NCBI GenBank assembly: GCA_964478325.1 | Contig: CAYZIA010000081.1 | Coordinates: 1-6,485, forward strand | Reading direction: 5' to 3' | Source: DUAL01 sp964478325 | GTDB taxonomy: Bacteria > Bacteroidota > Bacteroidia > Flavobacteriales > BACL11 | Length of the DNA stretch: 6,485 nt | Shown: one piece after another, positions 1 through 6,395 of the stretch | Position numbering within the stretch: position 1 is the stretch's first letter | Layout: every line of letters starts with the position of its first letter | Program-made: the position numbers and the translations under genes | The notes under the pieces: generated by a model | What the model saw: the letters and a program-made list of their open reading frames with translations, nothing else | What the model was told of the DNA's origin: nothing | The model's database searches: none

Positions 1-506
1 ATGTGGTAGATATGATTGGATTTGGGGAGGCTTTCGATTTAACAACTGCTCCTTCTACATTGAATGTTTTACCAACAGGAAATGGTAACGAAATTGAAGG
101 AACTTTTTCCTGGACTCCTGATATAAGTGCAGTAAGAACAGCTCCTTATATAACTGTATTCCGTGTAAGTGATCAAATGTTCTATTTTGATGAAACTATT
201 CAGTTTGAAGTATCCTCTTCTACTGGTGTTGATGATAATAATGGGTTTACTATAGACAATATTTATCCTAATCCGGTAAATAATATGATGTATGTTCCAC
301 TTATTTTGGAAAAAGGAGCTTTAATTACAATGGATATTTATAATATTCTAGGAGTTAAAGTATATCAATCTGGCGATATGAATTTCACAGCTGGAAATCA
401 TTTAATCCTAAAGAATGTTAATTTAAATAGTGGTCAGTATATGGTTTCCATTAAGGATAGTAGTGGAAATATACTGAGTACGGAACGCATAATTGTGGTT
501 AAGTAA
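1..506 (+). CDS. Secreted T9SS cargo protein, C-terminal part (Ig-like region plus type A sorting domain)
   Basis: The reading frame is open from the first base (first full codon at 3) to TAA at 504-506, so the gene starts upstream of the window; the GTG at position 3 is only an internal valine. Numbered from that codon, residues 1-72 look like one immunoglobulin/cadherin-like beta-sandwich of the putative-Ig type, with the usual FSWTPD stretch (35-40) and a later PYITVFRVSD strand. Residues 87-167 match the T9SS type A C-terminal sorting domain: YPNP (88-91), a central DIYNILGVKVY strand, GQYMVSI and a terminal basic RIIVVK. In Bacteroidota this domain directs a protein through the outer membrane via PorV/PorU, where it is cleaved and the cargo is anchored or released. 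The catalytic or binding part lies outside the window, so the specific function is unknown. A strong terminator follows. Confidence 0.9.
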   Translation, partial: VVDMIGFGEAFDLTTAPSTLNVLPTGNGNEIEGTFSWTPDISAVRTAPYITVFRVSDQMFYFDETIQFEVSSSTGVDDNNGFTIDNIYPNPVNNMMYVPLILEKGALITMDIYNILGVKVYQSGDMNFTAGNHLILKNVNLNSGQYMVSIKDSSGNILSTERIIVVK

Positions 507-550
507 TCTGATAAAAGATAAAACTTAAGTTCAGTTTACATGTTTTAGGG

Positions 551-578
551 AAAGGAGAGCAGATTGCTCTCCTTTTTT
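551..578 (+). terminator. Intrinsic terminator after the T9SS cargo gene
   Basis: An 11-bp perfect stem (551-561 pairing with 565-575) with a 3-base loop GAT is followed by T residues, the T run being 573-578. The core AGGAGAGCA/TGCTCTCCT is GC-rich against a very AT-rich background. It lies 45 bases after the stop codon at 506, so it should end transcription of the cargo gene and insulate the aminotransferase gene downstream. Confidence 0.88.
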
Positions 579-580
579 AT

Positions 581-588
581 TAAATTTG
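581..588 (+). promoter_or_regulatory. Candidate Bacteroidota -7 promoter element for ilvE
   Basis: TAAATTTG fits the Bacteroidota -7 consensus TAnnTTTG exactly and ends 28 bases before the ilvE ATG, which would give a leader of roughly 20 bases. The -33 TTG partner is weak: the nearest TTG (564-566) is only 14 bases upstream and sits inside the terminator hairpin, while the usual spacing is about 17-23. In such AT-rich DNA the 8-base match alone is modest evidence; a new promoter is nevertheless needed after the terminator. Confidence 0.45.
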
Positions 589-616
589 TATTCTCAGAAT
601 TTAAGTATTACTATCT

Positions 617-1681
617 ATGAAAATTACTCAAAAAGGTCAATCCAATATTCAAGAAATAGATTTTAATAATCTTAAATTTGGAGCAACTTTCTCTGATCAT
701 ATGCTTATTTGCAAACATAAAGATGGAAAATGGGGAGAGCCTGAAATCATGCCGTATAATTCCTTATCAATAATGCCAGGAGCACAAGTTTTTCATTATG
801 GGCAATCGGTTTTTGAAGGTATGAAAGCATTTAAAACAGATCAAGGTAGAGTCCTTTTATTTCGAGAAGAAGATAATTTTAATCGATTGAACAAATCAGC
901 CAAGCGACTTTGTATTCCAGAAGTTCCTAAAGATATTTTTATGGAAGGTTTGCATGAAATTCTAAAATTAGACTCCGATTGGGTGAAAGAAGGGGATAAT
1001 TTTTCTCTTTACATTCGTCCCTTTATTTTTGCTTCTGGTCAATGCATAAAAGCCACGATTTCTAACGAGTATACTTTTATGATTATTTGTTCGCCAACCA
1101 CTACTTATTATGAAGGAGAGATGAATGTAAAGATTGAACAAGAATACACAAGAGCAGCAAAAGGAGGAACAGGAGCAGTGAAAGCAGCTGGGAATTACGC
1201 TTCTTCTTTTTATCCAACTCAATTGGCTAGAGAAGAAGGTTTTAGTCAAATCATTTGGACAGATGCCAAAAATCATGAGTATTTGGAAGAAGCAGGCACC
1301 ATGAATATTTGGTTAAGAATAGGTGAGAAACTTATTACACCAAATTTGGGAGAAACTATTTTGGGCGGTATTACAAGAGATAGTGTTGTGCAGCTTGCTA
1401 GAGATATGGGTATTGAAGTTCAGGAAAGAGCAATCAGTGTTCAAGAATTAAAAGAAGCGAACCAAAATGGAACTTTAAAAGAAGCTTTTGGAACAGGAAC
1501 TGCTGTTTCCGTTATTTTTATTGGCTCCATAACATTAGATAGTAATAAAATGCAGTTACAACAACCAGAGGATAGTTATGCAAAAAAGCTAAAAAAGGCA
1601 TTGATTGATTTGCAACATGGTAGACTGGAAGATAAGTATGAATGGACTACAGAAGTGGTTTCTTCTTTAATGACACACTAA
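617..1681 (+). CDS. ilvE: Branched-chain-amino-acid aminotransferase (class IV PLP enzyme)
   Basis: This cytosolic enzyme (EC 2.6.1.42) transfers the amino group between glutamate and the 2-oxo acids of leucine, isoleucine and valine, the last step of their synthesis and first of their breakdown. At 354 residues it has the length of the longer BCAT type found in Bacteroidota and eukaryotes. Visible signatures are YGQSVFEGMKAF (61-72), RPFIFAS (134-140), the PLP-binding lysine K189 in the GGTGAVKAAGNY motif (183-194), E225 in EEAGTMN, expected to contact the pyridine nitrogen, GGITRDSV (250-257), and the phosphate-cradling FGTGTAVSV (291-299). The redox CxxC of mammalian BCAT is absent (VSVI at that place). 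The ATG at 617 is preceded by no Shine-Dalgarno sequence, as is normal here. No other ilv or leu gene is nearby, so it appears monocistronic. Its stop abuts the stop of the convergent acetyltransferase gene. Confidence 0.95.
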   Translation: MKITQKGQSNIQEIDFNNLKFGATFSDHMLICKHKDGKWGEPEIMPYNSLSIMPGAQVFHYGQSVFEGMKAFKTDQGRVLLFREEDNFNRLNKSAKRLCIPEVPKDIFMEGLHEILKLDSDWVKEGDNFSLYIRPFIFASGQCIKATISNEYTFMIICSPTTTYYEGEMNVKIEQEYTRAAKGGTGAVKAAGNYASSFYPTQLAREEGFSQIIWTDAKNHEYLEEAGTMNIWLRIGEKLITPNLGETILGGITRDSVVQLARDMGIEVQERAISVQELKEANQNGTLKEAFGTGTAVSVIFIGSITLDSNKMQLQQPEDSYAKKLKKALIDLQHGRLEDKYEWTTEVVSSLMTH

Positions 1682-2107
1682 TTATTTCTTTAAGTACATC
1701 TTGAAGTGCATAATTCCAGCTTCTTCAAATTCTTCCCCTTCTTTTTTAAATCCCAATTTTTCATAAAAAGGTAATACTTGTTTTTGAGCATGTATATAAA
1801 TTAAGCCATTAAAATCTGATAAATCATCTAAGATTGCTTTAAGAACTACCTTCCCATACCCTTTCTCTCTTTCAGATTCCAAAACAGCAAATCGTTCCAA
1901 TTTAAAACCATTTTTAGTTTTTCTGTGCCTCGCGGTAGCTACCGATCTTCCATTATCTAAGACTAAAAAGTGGGTAGATTCTTCTTCATATTCCCATTCT
2001 AATTCTTCAGGACAATTTTGCCCAATTACAAAAACAATATGTCTTATTTGATGTGCTATTTTCATCAATTCTGAATTATCAAAAGTGAATCTTTTTATTT
2101 CTATCAT
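1682..2107 (-). CDS. GNAT-family N-acetyltransferase (YjcF/ElaA-like)
   Basis: The 141-residue product is a single GNAT domain, predicted to move the acetyl group of acetyl-CoA to an amine; the substrate is unknown. The start IRHIVFVIGQNCPEE (21-35) resembles the ElaA/YjcF group, where this region reads IR..VFV.EQ..P. The acetyl-CoA pyrophosphate loop is seen as R80-E-K-G-Y-G85, after the strand KLERFAVL (69-76). The group's HAQ signature is at 106-108, followed by PFYEKLGF (113-120) and the closing EEAGIMHFKMYL (128-139). It has no signal peptide or membrane segment, so it is cytosolic. The ATG at 2107 begins right before the conserved N-terminal strand. The gene diverges from the YceI gene and converges with ilvE, with no bases between the two stop codons and no clear terminator there. 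Confidence 0.88.
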   Translation of the reverse strand: MIEIKRFTFDNSELMKIAHQIRHIVFVIGQNCPEELEWEYEEESTHFLVLDNGRSVATARHRKTKNGFKLERFAVLESEREKGYGKVVLKAILDDLSDFNGLIYIHAQKQVLPFYEKLGFKKEGEEFEEAGIMHFKMYLKK

Positions 2108-2133
2108 TATGGTTTATTTTCCGTAAAATTATG

Positions 2134-2141
2134 TATTTTTG
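2134..2141 (+). promoter_or_regulatory. Candidate -7 promoter element for the YceI gene
   Basis: TATTTTTG matches the Bacteroidota TAnnTTTG element and ends 24 bases before the ATG at 2166, leaving a short leader. No convincing -33 TTG lies 17-23 bases upstream; GGTTTA at 2111-2116 is the nearest T-rich candidate. The element overlaps the TTG at 2139, which argues against that TTG as start codon. The same 58-base region (2108-2165) must also hold the promoter of the divergent acetyltransferase gene; a near match in that direction, TAATTTTA (2131-2124 on the minus strand), is too weak to call. Confidence 0.45.
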
Positions 2142-2165
2142 TTTAAACTAAAAAACGAAAAAGAA

Positions 2166-2774
2166 ATGAAAAAAATAATGCTCTTAATCACACTAAGTAT
2201 TTTTACACTTTTTGCAATTGCTACAAAGCCACATATCGATTATGTTAAAGTTGATATACATAAATCAACTATAAAGTGGAAAGGATCAAAAGTTACAGAA
2301 GGACATGAAGGACTTGTTCAAATTCAAGAAGGATTTTTGATGATTGATCATGGAACTTTAGTTGGAGGTCACATTAATATTAACATGAATTCCATAAGTA
2401 ACACTGATATGAAAGGAAGAATGAAAGCAAGAATTGAGGGACATCTAAAATCAGATGATTTCTTCTATGTAGAGAAATTCCCAAGCTCAAGTATCAAGAT
2501 TACAGAAGTAATTAAGAATCCTAGTTCAGCGGGTGATATGCAATCCTCTTATACTATTGTTGCTGAATTAACGATCAAAGAAATTACAAATCTTATCGAG
2601 TTTGTTGCAGATATAAATATAAATAGGAATCAATTTTCTGCTACTGCAAAGATTCAGATTGACAGAACACAATGGGATATCAAGTATCATTCAGGAAATT
2701 ATGTTAAAGATTTAGGTGACAAACTAATTTTGGATGAGATTGAGTTTGATATTTCTCTTGTATCAGTAAAGTAG
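2166..2774 (+). CDS. YceI-family secreted protein (lipocalin-like isoprenoid-binding fold)
   Basis: From the ATG at 2166 the product has 202 residues. It opens with a typical signal peptide (MKKIMLLITLSIFTLFAIA, then TKP); there is no cysteine, so it is not a lipoprotein and should be periplasmic or secreted. The rest is one YceI domain: IKWKGSKVTEGHEG near its start, the paired GFLMIDHGTLVGG strands, the hallmark HLKSDDFFYVEKFPSS, a LTIKEITN stretch and a late DRTQWDIKY. YceI proteins form an extended beta-barrel that binds a polyprenyl chain (ubiquinone-8-like in solved structures); the physiological role is poorly known. A longer reading from TTG at 2139 adds nine lysine-rich residues before the signal peptide and starts inside the candidate promoter, so I prefer 2166. 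The last 12 bases overlap the convergent ATP-grasp gene. Confidence 0.9.
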   Translation: MKKIMLLITLSIFTLFAIATKPHIDYVKVDIHKSTIKWKGSKVTEGHEGLVQIQEGFLMIDHGTLVGGHININMNSISNTDMKGRMKARIEGHLKSDDFFYVEKFPSSSIKITEVIKNPSSAGDMQSSYTIVAELTIKEITNLIEFVADININRNQFSATAKIQIDRTQWDIKYHSGNYVKDLGDKLILDEIEFDISLVSVK

Positions 2775-3656
2775 TTTTTTAATTTTTTCAGCTAAAAGTT
2801 TAGCACTCTCAGGATTGTTTCTGAACCAAAGTTCAGGCTCAATAAGTTCCAGTTCACTTAGTGAGATCTTATTCTTATTATCGTAAACAATATCAACTCT
2901 GGCATAAATTGGTGAGAAAGGACTATTCTTAATACACTGTTCAGCAAATAAGATCTCAGTTTGTGAAGGGCAATATCTTTCCACTTTTCCTCCATGGTCA
3001 TCTTGCACTCTGAAATCTCCTTTTTTTGCCATCTTTTTTACTGCATGAGTAAATTTTTGATCAATCATAATTAAAGATATTTCTCCTTTTTCTGTGATGC
3101 TATTAAGGAACTTTTGAAACAACATACATTCTTTATAAATCAGTTCTTTGAATATGTTTTCATAATTTCTGTAATTAGATGGAGAAACCCTATAAGTATG
3201 TCTTGCAGCCCCGGAAATAGCAGGTTTTATTACAGCCTCATTCCAATTGGTTGTTGTAAACAATTCTTGAAGTGTAATTGTATCTCCTTTTTCAATAAAT
3301 AGAGTAGGAGCAATATTTATTTTATTTCTTTCTAAATCTTGTAGATAATGTTTGTCAATATTCCAATTGATAATTTCTGCAGAATTGATAAACGTTGTTT
3401 TGTTTTTGGTATCTTCCAGCCAAGCTAAAAACTCATCAAATCTTTCAAAATAATCCCAAGTAGTTCGAAAAATGGCATATTTAGTAGTTGTCCAATCAAA
3501 ATCTTTATCTGCCCAGTCTTTCTTGCAAACTTTTAGCCCTTTTTTTTCTAATGAGGTTTGCAATATTTTGTCCTCTAACAATACCTGTTCGATATACCAA
3601 TCTGTTTTTTCAGGATTTACATACCGGTAATCAGTAAGGATGATAACATCAAACAT
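2763..3656 (-). CDS. ATP-grasp ligase of unknown substrate (RimK/glutathione-synthetase-like, DcsG-like)
   Basis: The 297-residue cytosolic protein has the layout of a single-chain ATP-grasp ligase. Such enzymes join a carboxylate, activated as acyl-phosphate, to an amine or other nucleophile using ATP and Mg. Residues 1-90 form the preATP-grasp alpha/beta domain, including FRTTWDYF (63-70). The ATP-grasp fold follows: VIKPAISGAARHTYRV (142-157, with K144 as nucleotide-binding lysine and a small glycine loop), the hinge strand MLFQKFL (178-184), GEISLIMID (191-199), HAVKKMAKKGDFRVQ (204-218), YARVDIV (251-257) and the metal-binding segment SELELIEPELWF (267-278). The HAVKK...GDFRVQ and ELELIEP patterns recall proteins around the D-cycloserine ligase DcsG and bacterial glutathione synthetases, but nothing fixes the substrate. 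It starts 34 bases after the TonB receptor stop on the same strand, so it is probably co-transcribed. Its 3' end overlaps the YceI gene by 12 bases. Confidence 0.82.
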   Translation of the reverse strand: MFDVIILTDYRYVNPEKTDWYIEQVLLEDKILQTSLEKKGLKVCKKDWADKDFDWTTTKYAIFRTTWDYFERFDEFLAWLEDTKNKTTFINSAEIINWNIDKHYLQDLERNKINIAPTLFIEKGDTITLQELFTTTNWNEAVIKPAISGAARHTYRVSPSNYRNYENIFKELIYKECMLFQKFLNSITEKGEISLIMIDQKFTHAVKKMAKKGDFRVQDDHGGKVERYCPSQTEILFAEQCIKNSPFSPIYARVDIVYDNKNKISLSELELIEPELWFRNNPESAKLLAEKIKKLLY

Positions 3657-3690
3657 TCTTATATCTTATTTGTTGTGAATATTGAGAGAA

Positions 3691-5895
3691 TTATAATTTA
3701 ATTTTTAATCCCATATTAAAGAAATAACCATCAAGTGGCGCCCAAACTTCTGTAAACTGAGGACTTCCATCAGTTAGAATATTACCAGTATTGGATTGCC
3801 TTACATCTGTAAAGTTTTCAGCATTAAGGAAGATAACAAAATCATTTATAGTACGCTCTACAATAACTCCTGTTGTAAATAAACTTTCTGTTATCGTTCC
3901 ATTATTCAGGAATTGCCCAGATTTATAATCGTAATCCCAACCAATACGCCATTTATCTTCTACTACAAATAATAAATCTCCTTTTATACTATGCTCAGGA
4001 GTAAGGCTAAGTGGACTTTTTTCTTCGGATTTTTCCAGATAAGCATCTGTGTAAGTATATCCAAAAAACCAAGTGAATTTCCCAACGGTCAGTTTTATTT
4101 GAGATTCAAACCCTTTAGAGAATAAAAAATTGTTTGTCTGTTCATAAAACAGATTATCGATATTATTTTCATTTAAGGTAATTGGGTTATCAATTACATT
4201 ATAAAAGAACATTTGATTTAGGGAAAGTAATATATTATCTAATCCAAAAGTAGACTGATATTTAAAATCAATGTTACCACCATAAGACTCTTCAGCAATT
4301 AAGTTCCCAAAATCAATTGTTTGCACATTTTTGTATCCATAAGGTTCTGCTTCCTCATTAAAAAGGGTTGGCATTCTGTATCCCATACCTCCCCCTAATC
4401 GAACAGAAAGTTCTGGAGTTAATTTGTACAAAGCAGATATTTTAGGGAGTATAAAGGATTGTCCTTCATTCTTTGTGTTTAAGGTTGAGGCATCTACTTT
4501 ATCAGTTCTTAAGCCACTCTCTAAAGCAAATTTATTGCTTATATCCCAAAGATGGTTGATGTATATTCCTAGGGTTTGGTACTTTTGATTTCTTAGTGGA
4601 TGAGGCATAATATTATCTTCTGTAAATTTATCTGACAGTGCATTAATACCAATATTTATATTTTGTTTTTTCTTATTAACATTTAGGTTTAATTCTGTGA
4701 AACTATTGAGTTGGTTTCCTCCAAATTCGGTAATAGTTCCTAAAATATTTTCATCAATATTGATATATCTGTCAAAAGAAGATATACTGTTTTTTATAAT
4801 GATTGTTTTGGTATCATCCCATTTATATTTGGCAGAAAACTGAGAAGTAATTCTCCTGCTTTCCTGCTCATCTAAAAAGTAAGAAAATGAGGTATTCTCA
4901 TTGTTTATTTTACTCATACTACCTCCTTTTCTGTTTTCTTTAGAGATGATTGCTCCAAGATAAATAGCTGTCTTTTCGTTAGGATTGTAAAATAATTTTG
5001 GATTAAAGTTAAATTTTGAAACTTGTGCTATATCAGAGAAACTATCTTCATCTGCATCATACGGATTATGAAGATGCATAGAAGCCAAATTAGTAAATCC
5101 CCATTTACCAAATCTTTTCGAAGTAAAGGCATTAAAATCTCTTGCACCTATATGAGAAAGATTTATGTGTAAAAGTGTTTCGTCTTTTTCCGCTTTTTTG
5201 GTGAGTAAGTTAACAAGACCTGAAATAGCACCGCCACCATAAAGGGTAGAGGCAGAACCTTTTATATATTCCACTTGTCTTAGGTCTAAAGGTGGAATTT
5301 GCAATATATCCAGGCTTCCAGAGAATCCTCCATAAAGTGGAAATCCATCTTTTAATATTTGAGTATACCTTCCATTTAGCCCTTGAATTCTAACAACTGC
5401 TCCATTACTGCTGGCAGCTGTAGTTTGCACCTGTATTCCTGTTGAATGTGTTATTAAATGGGAAATTTTACTTGCTTCCATACTTGCTGCTTCATCAATC
5501 TCTTCTGTTAATACCTCAGTTCGGGTTGGTAGATTGGCAACTGTTTTGTTTGCTCTTGTAGCTTCAATAATTATTTCATCAATTTCGGTGTCCGAAATAG
5601 AAAGAAAAATTATATGTTCCTTTTTATTTTCAATTGGAAAACTAAATATCAAATCTTTGGTGTCATATCCAATAAAAGTAATTAAAATAGTTTGATCACC
5701 ATTAGGTATATTTTTAAGAGTTGCCAAACCATTTATATCCGTACTTACGCCATTTGTTGTTCCTTCTAAAATGACTGATGCACCAATTAATACTTCATTA
5801 TTATTACTATCTAATATTTTAGCAGTAAAGACATTTTGTGCATTCGTAATAGTTGCAATTGCAACTAATAAGAATATGATTACTTTATTTTTCAT
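3691..5895 (-). CDS. TonB-dependent outer-membrane receptor
   Basis: This 734-residue protein is an outer-membrane gated beta-barrel that imports a scarce ligand using TonB/ExbBD energy. In order: a signal peptide (1-19, ending TNA, then QN); a carboxypeptidase-regulatory-like beta-sandwich (about 22-103) with GASVILEGT and TDINGLATL; a TonB-box-like EIDEIIIEA (104-112); the plug (about 122-235) with VRIQGLNGRYTQILKDG (168-184) and VEYIKGSASTLYGGGAISG (208-226); and the barrel (about 240-734) with the conserved GYRMPTLFNEE (505-515) and NAENFTDVRQ (691-700). The length and architecture fit the CirA/FepA/BtuB-like receptors rather than the about 1000-residue SusC class, and there is no SusD gene next to it. 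The ligand (siderophore, haem, cobalamin or metal) cannot be read from the sequence. The ATG at 5895 lies 26 bases after the mutase stop, with no riboswitch or promoter in that gap, so it may be read from the mutase promoter. Confidence 0.93.
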   Translation of the reverse strand: MKNKVIIFLLVAIATITNAQNVFTAKILDSNNNEVLIGASVILEGTTNGVSTDINGLATLKNIPNGDQTILITFIGYDTKDLIFSFPIENKKEHIIFLSISDTEIDEIIIEATRANKTVANLPTRTEVLTEEIDEAASMEASKISHLITHSTGIQVQTTAASSNGAVVRIQGLNGRYTQILKDGFPLYGGFSGSLDILQIPPLDLRQVEYIKGSASTLYGGGAISGLVNLLTKKAEKDETLLHINLSHIGARDFNAFTSKRFGKWGFTNLASMHLHNPYDADEDSFSDIAQVSKFNFNPKLFYNPNEKTAIYLGAIISKENRKGGSMSKINNENTSFSYFLDEQESRRITSQFSAKYKWDDTKTIIIKNSISSFDRYINIDENILGTITEFGGNQLNSFTELNLNVNKKKQNINIGINALSDKFTEDNIMPHPLRNQKYQTLGIYINHLWDISNKFALESGLRTDKVDASTLNTKNEGQSFILPKISALYKLTPELSVRLGGGMGYRMPTLFNEEAEPYGYKNVQTIDFGNLIAEESYGGNIDFKYQSTFGLDNILLSLNQMFFYNVIDNPITLNENNIDNLFYEQTNNFLFSKGFESQIKLTVGKFTWFFGYTYTDAYLEKSEEKSPLSLTPEHSIKGDLLFVVEDKWRIGWDYDYKSGQFLNNGTITESLFTTGVIVERTINDFVIFLNAENFTDVRQSNTGNILTDGSPQFTEVWAPLDGYFFNMGLKIKL

Positions 5896-5921
5896 AAGTT
5901 AGTTTTTATTATTAAGAATTA

Positions 5922-6395
5922 TTACATGTTTCTTCTGTACTGCCCTCCAACCTCAAATAGTGCATTTGTTATTTCACCTAATGAACAAACTTTTGTGGCA
6001 TCAATTAAAACCTCAAAAATATTTTGGTTTTGCATGACAGCGTCTTGTAGTTTGCTTAGTAGCTCAAGCGATTCTTCTTTACTACCTTTATGGAGCTCTG
6101 AGAGCATAGAAATCTGATATTTTTTTTCCTTATCAGTGGCACGAAGTACTTCTTCAGGAATAATTGTAGGAGAACCTTTTTTATTCAAGAAAGCATTTAC
6201 ACCTATTATAGGATATTCACCAGTGTGTTTTAAGGTTTCATAATACAAACTTTCTTCCTGTATTTTACTTCTTTGGTACATAGTTTCCATAGCTCCAAGT
6301 ACACCTCCTCTTTCCGTAATTCTATCAAATTCAGTAAGAACCGCTTCTTCAACTAGATCTGTAAGTTCTTCAATAATAAATGACCGACGTAACAT
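5922..6395 (-). CDS. icmF: C-terminal fragment of an IcmF-type B12-dependent acyl-CoA mutase (isobutyryl-/methylmalonyl-CoA mutase family)
   Basis: The 157-residue frame is only the tail of an about 1100-residue enzyme. IcmF fuses a B12-binding domain, a G-protein chaperone and the acyl-CoA mutase barrel, and interconverts isobutyryl-CoA and n-butyryl-CoA with adenosylcobalamin. The family signs are SFIIEELTDLVEEAV (5-19), GGVLGAMETMYQRSKIQEES (30-49), PIIGVNAF (62-69), and the final VCSLGEITNALFEVGGQ (136-152) with terminal YRRNM. Ending there, without a C-terminal B12 domain, separates it from MutB. Homology appears to start at S5 (about 6383). The first residues MLRR and the ATG at 6395 lie in foreign sequence that codes for an amidohydrolase on the other strand, and an in-frame TGA (6398-6396 on the minus strand) directly precedes that ATG. 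The fragment lacks most of the active site and all cofactor-binding parts, so it would not work alone. The TonB receptor gene follows after 26 bases. Confidence 0.87.
   Translation of the reverse strand: MLRRSFIIEELTDLVEEAVLTEFDRITERGGVLGAMETMYQRSKIQEESLYYETLKHTGEYPIIGVNAFLNKKGSPTIIPEEVLRATDKEKKYQISMLSELHKGSKEESLELLSKLQDAVMQNQNIFEVLIDATKVCSLGEITNALFEVGGQYRRNM
6381..6390. other. Head-to-head breakpoint between two truncated genes
   Basis: Mutase-family coding on the minus strand can be followed up to the serine codon at 6383-6381. Amidohydrolase-family coding on the plus strand can be followed back to the aspartate and arginine codons at 6382-6390. The two therefore meet or overlap by a few bases, with no intergenic DNA, start codon or leader for either gene. 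The exact join cannot be placed better than this from one sequence. No inverted repeats, target-site duplication or transposase are visible around it. Confidence 0.7.

Noticed and set aside
3..5. GTG at position 3 as the true start of the first gene
   Set aside because: The protein would begin inside a beta-sandwich domain without a signal peptide, yet it carries a T9SS sorting domain that requires Sec export, so the gene must start upstream of the window.
968..1276. Open reading frame of 102 codons on the minus strand inside ilvE
   Set aside because: It is antisense to the most conserved part of ilvE, is rich in cysteine, serine and phenylalanine in a way typical of shadow frames, and shows no recognisable domain.
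2141..2148. GTTTAAAC, a perfect 8-base palindrome in the divergent intergenic region, as an operator
   Set aside because: It is short and made mostly of A and T, is expected by chance in such DNA, and is not repeated elsewhere nearby.
2139..2165. Upstream TTG start for the YceI gene adding nine residues
   Set aside because: The TTG lies within the candidate -7 promoter element and would put a charged extension before a standard signal peptide that starts at ATG 2166.
2747..2765. Possible hairpin TGATA/TATCA before the T-rich stretch after YceI as a terminator
   Set aside because: The stem is only 5 bp of A/T-rich pairs with a 9-base loop, and the T-run starts about 10 bases later, so it does not fit an intrinsic terminator.
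3114..3302. Open reading frame of 62 codons on the plus strand inside the ATP-grasp gene
   Set aside because: It is fully antisense to the core ATP-grasp motifs, which account for this stretch, and its translation resembles nothing known.
5896..5921. Riboswitch or promoter between the mutase fragment and the TonB receptor
   Set aside because: The gap is 26 bases, far too short for a cobalamin or other riboswitch, and it holds no TAnnTTTG match.
5926..6117. Open reading frame of 63 codons on the plus strand inside the mutase fragment
   Set aside because: It is antisense to the conserved mutase C-terminus; its serine-rich run simply mirrors Glu/Leu-rich mutase codons.
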